A DNA stretch of 13,026 nt from Salinimicrobium sp964572365 (lineage in GTDB: Bacteria; Bacteroidota; Bacteroidia; Flavobacteriales; Flavobacteriaceae), in contig CAZNFK010000065.1 of assembly GCA_964572365.1 (NCBI GenBank), positions 1-13,026 on the forward strand, read 5' to 3'. Each line of letters starts with the position of its first letter. Position 1 is the stretch's first letter. Shown here one piece after another: positions 7,825-13,026 of this stretch. The translations under genes were made by a program, and so were the position numbers. The notes under the pieces were generated by a model. The model was not told the origin of the DNA. It worked only from the letters and a program-made list of their open reading frames with translations, and made no database searches.

Positions 7825-7962
7825 TTACAGGTTAATGAAAAATTGTTCCAGGTCTTCTCTTTCCGGTAAGATGTCGTCAATTAAATGGAGGTCTTCAAAG
7901 ACTGATAAATAATTGGGGGACGTTTGGATTTCTTCTTCTGAAAAAACAGTTACTGTTGCCAT
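7825..7962 (-). CDS. Small acidic protein of 45 residues downstream of nrdA
   Basis: I do not recognise this protein. The ORF starts with ATG 19 bases after the nrdA stop and ends in TAA before the terminator at 7754-7785, so it sits as the last gene of an nrdB-nrdA unit. The product begins MATVTVFSEEEI and ends PEREDLEQFFINL. It has 11 Asp/Glu against one Arg and no Lys or Cys, giving a net charge near -10, and alternating hydrophobics that could make one or two short helices. There is no signal peptide or membrane segment. The tight spacing suggests translational coupling. The acidic, aromatic C-terminus loosely recalls the R2 tails that dock on R1 in class I reductases, which makes an NrdA-binding role conceivable. 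That is speculation; a chance ORF is also possible at this length. Confidence 0.6.
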   Translation of the reverse strand: MATVTVFSEEEIQTSPNYLSVFEDLHLIDDILPEREDLEQFFINL

Positions 7963-7981
7963 TTTGGGTTATTTAGATTTG

Positions 7982-10432
7982 TTAAGAGCCACACATTAAA
8001 CAATCATCTCCTTCTGCTTCTTTTGATTGTGCAATCAATGCCCGAAGTTCATCGGGGGAGAGGGATGTTCCTTCGGGAGTGACAGGTTCGGTCTTTCCCG
8101 ATAAGGTTTCCGCAGCTTTTTCTGGTGCTTTGGAAGCTTGCTGCGGTAAATCTTCCTTTTTATTCTCTTTAGTAAGAGTGAATTTTATAGCATCTACCGC
8201 GCTTTTCGTCCGCAGATAATACATTCCGGTTTTGAGTCCGCTCTTCCAGGCATAAAAATGCATGGAGGTAAGTTTGCTCATATTGGCATTTTCCATGAAC
8301 AGGTTCAGGGATTGCGACTGGTCGATGAAATATCCCCTGTGCCGCGACATATCGATGATGTCTTTCATGCTGAGCTCCCAAACGGTTTTATAAAGTTCCT
8401 TTAGATCCTGCGGAATGATGTCGATATCCTGTACAGATCCGTTTGCTCTTAAAATAGCGTTTTTCACCTCATCATTCCATAAGTTGCGCTCAACCAGGTC
8501 TTCCAGCAGGTGTTTGTTCACCACGATGAATTCTCCCGAAAGTACACGGCGGGTGTAAATATTGGAAGTATAGGGCTCGAAGGCCTCGTTGTTTCCAAGT
8601 ATTTGCGAAGTGGAAGCGGTTGGCATAGGAGCCACTAAAAGAGAGTTTCTTACTCCGTTTTTCAAGACCTGTTTTCTAAGTTTTGCCCAATCCCATCTGC
8701 CACTGAGGTCTTCGTCATTGATACCCCATAGATTGAATTGAAATTGTCCTTTGCTCATTGGCGAACCTTCATAAGTGGAATACGCTCCTTCTTCTTTGGC
8801 CATTTCCATCGATGCGCTTACTGCAGCAAAATACAGGGTTTCAAAGATCTCCTGATTAAGCTTTTTAGCTTCATCACTGGTAAACGGCATCCTTAGTTTG
8901 ATAAAGGTATCTGCCAACCCCTGAACTCCAAGGCCTACCGGGCGGTGCCGAAAGTTTGAATTTTCAGCCTCTTTTACCGGGTAATAGTTGCGGTCAATGA
9001 CCTTGTTCAGGTTACGGGTCACTCTTTTGGTGATCCTGAAGAGTTCTTTATGGTCGAATTCATCACCTTTAATGAACATCGGCAGGGCAATTGAAGCCAG
9101 GTTGCAAACCGCGACTTCATCTTCGCTGGTGTACTCCAGGATCTCGGTGCAAAGATTCGAGGAACGGATGGTTCCCAGGTTTTGTTGATTTGATTTTCGG
9201 TTAGCCGAATCTTTATACAGCATGTAAGGCGTTCCTGTCTCTATCTGTGATTCCAGGATCTTCTCCCACAGCTCCCGGGCTTTGATAGTTCTTCTTCCTT
9301 TGTTCTCTTCCTCATACTTCAGGTAAAGATCTTCAAATTCTTCTCCATGCTTGTTGTAAAGGTCCGGACATTCGTTAGGACACATCAAGGTCCATTTTCC
9401 ATCTTCTTCCACGCGTTTCATGAACAGATCGGGGATCCACATGGCGTAGAACAGGTCGCGGGCACGCATTTCTTCTTTTCCGTGGTTCTTTTTCAGGTCC
9501 AGGAAATCGAAAATATCGGCATGCCAGGGTTCAACATAGATTGCAAAAGAACCCTTTCGTTTTCCACCGCCCTGGTCCACATATCTTGCGGTGTCGTTGA
9601 ACACTCTGAGCATGGGCACGATGCCGTTGGAAGTCCCGTTCGTTCCGGAGATATAAGATCCCGTGGCGCGAACATTATGAATGGATAAACCAATTCCGCC
9701 GGCCGACTGACTGATCTTCGCTGTTTGCTTCAGTGTGTCGTAAATGCCATCAATGCTGTCATCCTGCATGGTCAACAGGAAACAAGAAGACATTTGAGGT
9801 TTTGGGGTTCCCGAATTAAAAAGTGTAGGGGTGGCATGCGTAAAATATTTTTTAGACATCAGCTCATAGGTCTCTATGGCCGCGTCAAGATCATCGGGAT
9901 GAATTCCTACAGATACCCGCATCAACATATGCTGTGGACGTTCGGCGATCTTTCCGTTCAGTTTTAAAAGATAGGATCTTTCCAAAGTTTTGAACCCGAA
10001 GTAATCGTACTGGAAATCCCGGTTGTAGATAATGGTGGAATCCAGTCTTTCCTTGTTTTCCTGGATCACCTGGTAAACGTCATCGGCAAGAAGGGGGGCT
10101 TTCTCACCGGTGCGGGGATTGACATACTCGTACAGGTCTGTCATCACCTCAGAAAATGTCTTTTTTGTGTTTTTATGCAGGTTTGAAACCGAAATGCGTG
10201 CAGCAAGTTTGGCGTAATCGGGATGCGCGGTGGTCATAGTCGCAGCGATCTCTGCCGCCAGGTTATCCAATTCGCTGGTGGTTACCCCATCATATAAGCC
10301 TTCTATCACTCTCATGGCCACCTTCACCGGGTCAACCAGCTCATTAAGACCATAACACAACTTTCTTACACGGGCCGTGATCTTGTCGAACATGATAGGT
10401 TCTTTGCGGCCGTCTCGTTTCTCTACATACAT
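7982..10432 (-). CDS. nrdA: Class Ia ribonucleoside-diphosphate reductase, alpha subunit
   Basis: NrdA reduces ribonucleoside diphosphates to deoxy forms using a radical delivered by NrdB. The 816-residue protein opens with an ATP-cone (about 1-92, beginning VEKRDGRKE), the site where dATP usually shuts class Ia enzymes down. The barrel holds the catalytic set: Cys217 (SSCFLL) and Cys443 (VCNLAS) as the redox pair, and N426-L-C428-T-E430 with the thiyl-radical Cys428. PTASTSQILGN lies at 604-614, and the radical-transfer pair Tyr738-Tyr739 in GMYYLRTK. A flexible Lys/Glu/Pro-rich tail of about 60 residues ends in CLMC (811-814), the shuttle cysteines that re-reduce the active site. All key residues are present. 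The start is the ATG at 10432, which begins the ATP-cone directly. nrdB lies upstream on the same strand, 135 bp away; no NrdR-like box was seen nearby. Confidence 0.97.
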   Translation of the reverse strand: MYVEKRDGRKEPIMFDKITARVRKLCYGLNELVDPVKVAMRVIEGLYDGVTTSELDNLAAEIAATMTTAHPDYAKLAARISVSNLHKNTKKTFSEVMTDLYEYVNPRTGEKAPLLADDVYQVIQENKERLDSTIIYNRDFQYDYFGFKTLERSYLLKLNGKIAERPQHMLMRVSVGIHPDDLDAAIETYELMSKKYFTHATPTLFNSGTPKPQMSSCFLLTMQDDSIDGIYDTLKQTAKISQSAGGIGLSIHNVRATGSYISGTNGTSNGIVPMLRVFNDTARYVDQGGGKRKGSFAIYVEPWHADIFDFLDLKKNHGKEEMRARDLFYAMWIPDLFMKRVEEDGKWTLMCPNECPDLYNKHGEEFEDLYLKYEEENKGRRTIKARELWEKILESQIETGTPYMLYKDSANRKSNQQNLGTIRSSNLCTEILEYTSEDEVAVCNLASIALPMFIKGDEFDHKELFRITKRVTRNLNKVIDRNYYPVKEAENSNFRHRPVGLGVQGLADTFIKLRMPFTSDEAKKLNQEIFETLYFAAVSASMEMAKEEGAYSTYEGSPMSKGQFQFNLWGINDEDLSGRWDWAKLRKQVLKNGVRNSLLVAPMPTASTSQILGNNEAFEPYTSNIYTRRVLSGEFIVVNKHLLEDLVERNLWNDEVKNAILRANGSVQDIDIIPQDLKELYKTVWELSMKDIIDMSRHRGYFIDQSQSLNLFMENANMSKLTSMHFYAWKSGLKTGMYYLRTKSAVDAIKFTLTKENKKEDLPQQASKAPEKAAETLSGKTEPVTPEGTSLSPDELRALIAQSKEAEGDDCLMCGS

Positions 10433-10486
10433 AATATTCTTTTTACGTTAGTTCCGGTTCATTATGGAATAGAGGATCCCTGCAGG

Positions 10487-10512
10487 TTAAAATAAACCCG
10501 GAAATATTTTAA
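10487..10512. repeat. A/T inverted repeat upstream of nrdA
   Basis: TTAAAATA (10487-10494) and TATTTTAA (10505-10512) are exact reverse complements across ten bases. The repeat lies 55-80 bp before the nrdA ATG, inside the nrdB-nrdA gap. It does not match the NrdR box pattern. The arms are pure A/T, so chance occurrence is a real possibility; an operator or a processing site is the alternative. Confidence 0.45.
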
Positions 10513-10520
10513 TTTATTAT

Positions 10521-10558
10521 TGGAAAACAACACCACGCTGGGGGACGCGGCATTGTTT
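10521..10558 (-). terminator. Stem-loop between nrdB and nrdA (attenuator or partial terminator)
   Basis: In the nrd mRNA a 13-bp uninterrupted stem forms between AAACAATGCCGCG (minus strand of 10546-10558) and CGTGGTGTTGTTT (10525-10537), with an 8-base loop TCCCCCAG. It starts nine bases after the nrdB stop codon. Three of the pairs are G-U wobbles, so the complementary strand would have three mismatches; the structure is specific to this transcript. The 3' arm ends in TTGTTTT, a short U-rich end suited to partial termination. It could set the NrdB:NrdA ratio or protect the nrdB 3' end. Confidence 0.6.
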
Positions 10559-10567
10559 CAAGGTGTT

Positions 10568-11545
10568 TTAGAAATCGGCGTCGAAACTGATCTTGTCAGA
10601 TTCTTTATCCTTGTTCATCACTCCTGCTTTTTGGTATTCTCCAACCCTTTTTTCAAAGAAGTTGGTTTTACCTTGCAGGTTGATCATATCCATGAAATCA
10701 AACGGATTGGCTGTTCCAAATTCCTTTTCACATTCCAGCTCTACCAGCAATCTATCGGTGACGAACTCGAGATATTGGGTCATTAGTTTGGCGTTCATGC
10801 CAATCAAACTTACTGGCAGGGATTCTGTGATGAATTCCCTCTCAATATTTAATGCGTCCACAAGAATCTCGCGAATTCGCTCTTTTGGCACTTTGTTTAT
10901 CAGGTGGTTGTTGTGCAGGTGCACGGCAAAGTCGCAGTGCACACCTTCATCTCTTGAAATAAGTTCGTTGGAGAAGGTAAGCCCGGGCATCAATCCGCGT
11001 TTTTTAAGCCAGAAGATGGAGCAGAAAGCTCCCGAAAAGAAGATCCCTTCCACCGCCGCAAAGGCGATCAGCCTTTCTGCAAAAGAATCAGATTCGATCC
11101 ATTTTAAGGCCCATTGCGCTTTTTTCTGAATGGCAGGGAACACTTCTATGGCTTTAAAAAGCTGATCTTTTTCCTTCTCGTCTTTCACATAGGTATCTAT
11201 GAGCAGGGAGTAAGTTTCTGAATGGATGTTCTCCATCATGATCTGGAAGCCGTAAAAGAATTTCGCTTCGGAATATTGCACTTCATTGACGAAGTTTTCA
11301 GCCAGGTTTTCATTCACAATTCCATCAGATGCGGCAAAGAATGCCAGAATGTGTTTGATGAAATACCGCTCATCTGAAGTCAGTTTCTGGCTCCAGTCAG
11401 TAAGGTCCTGGTGCAGGTCAATTTCTTCTGCTGTCCAGAAGCTGGCTTCCATTTTTTTATACCAGTCCCAAATATCGTGGTGTTTTATGGGGAAGATGAC
11501 AAAGCGATCTTTGTTTTCCTGCAAAATGGGCTCTACCTGGGACAT
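10568..11545 (-). CDS. nrdB: Class Ia ribonucleoside-diphosphate reductase, beta subunit
   Basis: NrdB is the ferritin-like subunit that stores the tyrosyl radical and passes it to NrdA. The 325-residue protein has all six metal ligands at class Ia spacing: Asp74 (AASDG), Glu105 and His108 (ENIHSETY), Glu166 (AVEG), and Glu200 with His203 (RDEGVH). The radical tyrosine is Tyr112, four residues after His108, so this is a conventional tyrosyl-radical R2 rather than a radical-free variant. The C-terminus KISFDADF is the acidic aromatic tail that docks on R1. The ATG at 11545 is taken as start; SFWTAEEIDL (35-44) is the usual N-terminal signature. It is the first gene of the nrdB-nrdA-small ORF unit. 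The likely promoter and a complex set of repeats lie in the 100-140 bp upstream. Confidence 0.97.
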   Translation of the reverse strand: MSQVEPILQENKDRFVIFPIKHHDIWDWYKKMEASFWTAEEIDLHQDLTDWSQKLTSDERYFIKHILAFFAASDGIVNENLAENFVNEVQYSEAKFFYGFQIMMENIHSETYSLLIDTYVKDEKEKDQLFKAIEVFPAIQKKAQWALKWIESDSFAERLIAFAAVEGIFFSGAFCSIFWLKKRGLMPGLTFSNELISRDEGVHCDFAVHLHNNHLINKVPKERIREILVDALNIEREFITESLPVSLIGMNAKLMTQYLEFVTDRLLVELECEKEFGTANPFDFMDMINLQGKTNFFEKRVGEYQKAGVMNKDKESDKISFDADF

Positions 11546-11585
11546 GTTTTCAATGATTTTATTAATTAATTGGTTAGTTGGTTAA

Positions 11586-11593
11586 CAAATATT
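11586..11593 (-). promoter_or_regulatory. Possible -7 box for nrdB
   Basis: The minus strand reads AATATTTG, a 5-of-6 match to the fixed bases of TAnnTTTG, 40 bases before the nrdB ATG. A tandem TTGGTTA repeat with an 8-bp period (11570-11584) lies in the leader just downstream. No clear -33 element is visible, so this is a tentative placement. Confidence 0.3.
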
Positions 11594-11631
11594 GGAAAAT
11601 CAGGCAGATATATAAAGGCAGCGGGAGAAAC

Positions 11632-11682
11632 GTTTTCAACAAAGTTTTCAACACGGCGGCTCCGCAGTGTTATTGACTTTGT
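11632..11682. promoter_or_regulatory. Repeat cluster upstream of nrdB: direct repeat plus long dyad
   Basis: Two exact copies of GTTTTCAACA start at 11632 and 11644, a 12-bp period. Overlapping them is a 44-bp dyad (11639-11682) centred on CT at 11660-11661. Its inner arms are AACACGGCGG (11650-11659) and CCGCAGTGTT (11662-11671), with nine of ten pairs. Its outer arms are ACAAAGT (11639-11645) and ACTTTGT (11676-11682), seven of seven, with four-base spacers on both sides. The GC-rich core stands out from A/T-rich flanks. The cluster lies about 90-140 bp upstream of the nrdB ATG, a plausible operator position. TTTTCAACA resembles a DnaA box (two mismatches to TTATNCACA), and DnaA is known to act on nrdAB in E. 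coli. Confidence 0.55.
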
Positions 11683-11689
11683 GTTAAAT

Positions 11690-11881
11690 ATTATATCCAA
11701 GTATTTGAGGTGCAGGTAGTTATAACCTGTTAATAAATTTAAGAATAGGAAAATGAACAATTGGAACGGCAGGAGGAGCCTCAGGTCTTTTTAATTAAGA
11801 ATGGGTTAGAGAAGTTAAGGTTCAGGAATTCAAATAATTGTAGAAATTTAAGGGGAAGAATTACAATCAAGAATAAAAAAT
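11690..11881. other. A/T-rich intergenic DNA without a supported gene
   Basis: This part of the OmpA-nrdB gap has low GC and short imperfect palindromes (for example GTTATAAC within 11710-11740). A small GAGGAGCCTC palindrome followed by TCTTTTT occurs near 11773-11793. The longest nearby frame (64 codons, minus strand, to 11566) begins at 11760 and runs through the putative nrdB control region, with no family resemblance, so I do not call it. The minus strand reads ATTTTTTATT at the right edge, directly after the MITE-like element. Confidence 0.5.
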
Positions 11882-12016
11882 GAGGCTGTCTAAAAAGTAA
11901 GGTATACCTCAACCTGAATTTAATTCAGGATCTCAACTAATGAAAAATCTACTTCAATTAGAAGTTCCCGAAACGTCGGGACAGCTTGACGAAATACGCT
12001 TTTTTTAGACAGCCTC
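11882..12016. mobile_element. MITE-like element with 15-bp terminal inverted repeats
   Basis: GAGGCTGTCTAAAAA (11882-11896) is the exact reverse complement of TTTTTAGACAGCCTC (12002-12016). The 135-bp interval has no ORF. It holds two perfect internal hairpins: CCTGAAT/ATTCAGG (11913-11929) and TCCCGA/TCGGGA (11966-11981), plus the palindrome GGTATACC (11901-11908). This layout fits a non-autonomous DDE-transposon derivative or an IS remnant; similar termini occur on insertion sequences of Bacteroidota as far as I remember. No convincing target-site duplication is visible in the A/T-rich flanks. On the minus strand the terminal stem is followed by ATTTTTTATT, so it may also terminate the OmpA transcript. 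Confidence 0.65.
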
Positions 12017-12026
12017 TATATATTTT

Positions 12027-12056
12027 CCTGAATCAAATTGAAAATCTGATTTCAGG
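12027..12056 (-). repeat. Imperfect hairpin just after the OmpA stop
   Basis: CCTGAATCA (12027-12035) pairs with TGATTTCAGG (12047-12056) with one bulged base around an 11-base loop. It begins five bases past the OmpA stop codon. The minus strand continues AAAATATATA, without a T-run, so it looks more like a 3'-end stabilising hairpin than an intrinsic terminator. Confidence 0.4.
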
Positions 12057-12061
12057 ATCAC

Positions 12062-13026
12062 CTATATTTTGACAAACTCCACCCGGCGATTATTGGCTTT
12101 TCCTTCGGGACTGTTATTATCGGCCACGGGAATGGTTTCTCCTAAGCCTTTTATTTGCATTCTTTCGGCATCGATTCCAAGGGAGGCAAGGGCCTCCCTT
12201 ACAGACTGTGCTCTTTGTTCGCTGAGTTGCAGGTTGTAATTGTTATCCCCGTCACTGTCTGTATGACCTTCGATGCTGAATTTCAACTCAGGATGCTCTT
12301 TCATCATTTTAGCTATTTCGTTGATAACTCCCATAGATTCCGGCTTGAGACTGGCTTTATTCACGTCGAAAAGGATTCCGCGAGTAACGAATTTTCCGTC
12401 TGCCATGACACGGTCGTAAAGGTCTTTTCCTCCCTTGGCAATTCTAACATTCTTGATTGCCCTCACTTCAGTTTCATCTTTATATGTATGAGCTTCAATG
12501 CTCACCATTTCGGGATATAGTTCAATGTTCGGTATATTCAGAACTCGTTCTTCATCTATAAATACTTTTAATGCACGTTGATTATAGGAAACCGCGATAT
12601 GTTTCCAGCCCGGCAGGCCTTCCGGTTTATTGCCGCCAAAGTTATCATAGGTCTTATCCATCCGGTTTGGCCCTTCAATGACCTTGATATATGCGCCGTT
12701 GGCTCTCACTTGCAACGGGTGAAGAATGTCCTGATTTATCTTTGCAGAGCCGTTGGAACCGGGGTAAAAACGAAGATTATATTGCTGCCAGCTTACCACG
12801 TTATCATTGAAATAGGCGTCAAATTCAATGGTAAAGACCTCCGGCAGATACTTTGACTCCTTCATTAGTGGAGCAATTATGGCATTTTTTTCAAAAACGA
12901 TCACCGGCTGTCCATCGAGGGATGCGTTTTCTGCACTGCCCTTAAGAAGGTCCCACCTCGAGGGAAACTCCCCGTTCTCCTCCCTTGAAAGGTCATCTTC
13001 AAAAATGATCTCATCTCCGGGAACAA
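12062..13026 (-). CDS. OmpA-family protein with N-terminal lectin-like domain, 5' end beyond the window
   Basis: This is a peptidoglycan-linked outer-membrane or surface protein. The frame has no stop from 12062 to the window edge, so about 320 residues of a longer protein are visible; the GTG at 12904 is internal, not the start. The C-terminal ~110 residues are an OmpA_C-like domain. It begins ILFDVNKASLKPES, continues IEGHTDSDGDNNYN, then LSEQRAQSVREAL, whose Asp and Arg normally bind diaminopimelate, and ends NNRRVEFVKI. Upstream, the segment from FEDDLSREENGEFPSRWD through FTIEFDAYFND and an IAVSYNQRALKVFIDEERV region looks like a beta-sandwich of the LamG/concanavalin type. A similar pairing occurs in other Flavobacteriia OmpA-family proteins as I recall. 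The ligand of the sandwich domain is unknown. It is on the nrd strand but separated by 516 bp holding a transposon-like element, so co-transcription with nrdB is unlikely. Confidence 0.88.
   Translation of the reverse strand, partial: VPGDEIIFEDDLSREENGEFPSRWDLLKGSAENASLDGQPVIVFEKNAIIAPLMKESKYLPEVFTIEFDAYFNDNVVSWQQYNLRFYPGSNGSAKINQDILHPLQVRANGAYIKVIEGPNRMDKTYDNFGGNKPEGLPGWKHIAVSYNQRALKVFIDEERVLNIPNIELYPEMVSIEAHTYKDETEVRAIKNVRIAKGGKDLYDRVMADGKFVTRGILFDVNKASLKPESMGVINEIAKMMKEHPELKFSIEGHTDSDGDNNYNLQLSEQRAQSVREALASLGIDAERMQIKGLGETIPVADNNSPEGKANNRRVEFVKI

Noticed and set aside
7807..7833. Palindrome GTTGATCAAC and the AACCTG/CAGGTT stem around the small ORF stop as a second terminator
   Set aside because: The stems are short and lack a following T-run; the 8-bp stem at 7759-7785 explains termination better.
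10593..11129. 178-codon plus-strand frame opposite nrdB
   Set aside because: It is antisense to conserved nrdB residues and low-complexity in Ser and Leu, as expected for a shadow frame.
11650..11671. NrdR box upstream of nrdB
   Set aside because: ACAC...GTGT ends are present, but the span is 20 bp with a GC-rich centre instead of the 16-bp A/T-centred NrdR pattern, and there is no second box.
11566..11760. 64-codon minus-strand frame upstream of nrdB
   Set aside because: It crosses the putative nrdB promoter and repeat cluster, has no recognisable domain, and its hydrophobic start is easily produced by A/T-rich DNA.
12062..12904. Start of the OmpA-family gene at the GTG near 12904
   Set aside because: The frame stays open through the window edge and the upstream residues (FEDDLSREENGEFPSRWD) fit the same beta-sandwich domain, so the gene begins outside the window.

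Overview
The window looks like ordinary chromosome from a marine-type Flavobacteriaceae (Bacteroidota). Four things point there: a type 9 secretion (T9SS) sorting tail on a large exported protein, a DUF3078 outer-membrane protein next to dxs, exact Bacteroidetes-type -7 boxes (TAnnTTTG), and start codons without clear Shine-Dalgarno sites. The genus cannot be fixed from this sequence; the Gramella/Salegentibacter/Salinimicrobium neighbourhood is a guess from gene style.

Layout, left to right. Bases 1-99 hold a perfect 15-bp inverted repeat. tadA (tRNA adenosine deaminase, minus) and dxs (first enzyme of the MEP isoprenoid pathway, plus) diverge from a 38-bp gap that carries two back-to-back -7 boxes, each almost touching its start codon. 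dxs is followed, probably in the same transcript, by a DUF3078 outer-membrane protein. That gene converges on a 934-residue T9SS cargo protein with sortilin/BNR-type propeller repeats (minus). Everything further right is also on the minus strand. In transcription order it is an OmpA-family protein (5' end outside the window), a 516-bp intergenic region, nrdB, nrdA, an unrecognised 45-residue acidic small protein, a hairpin terminator, and a dGTP triphosphohydrolase (dgt).

The right half is therefore a dNTP-homeostasis cluster. Class Ia ribonucleotide reductase (NrdA with an ATP-cone, NrdB with all metal ligands and the radical tyrosine) makes dNTPs, and an HD-domain dNTPase degrades them. The small protein between them begins 19 bp after the nrdA stop and is the best candidate here for something undescribed. 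The nrd genes are surrounded by unexplained structure: a 44-bp dyad overlapping a 10-bp direct repeat upstream of nrdB, a 13-bp RNA stem between nrdB and nrdA that pairs fully only on the mRNA strand, and an A/T inverted repeat before nrdA. A 135-bp MITE-like element with 15-bp perfect terminal inverted repeats sits between the OmpA gene and nrdB and may serve as a terminator.

I saw no tRNA, rRNA, CRISPR array, intact transposase or phage gene. Most of the window is housekeeping; the interest lies in the small ORF and the regulatory DNA.
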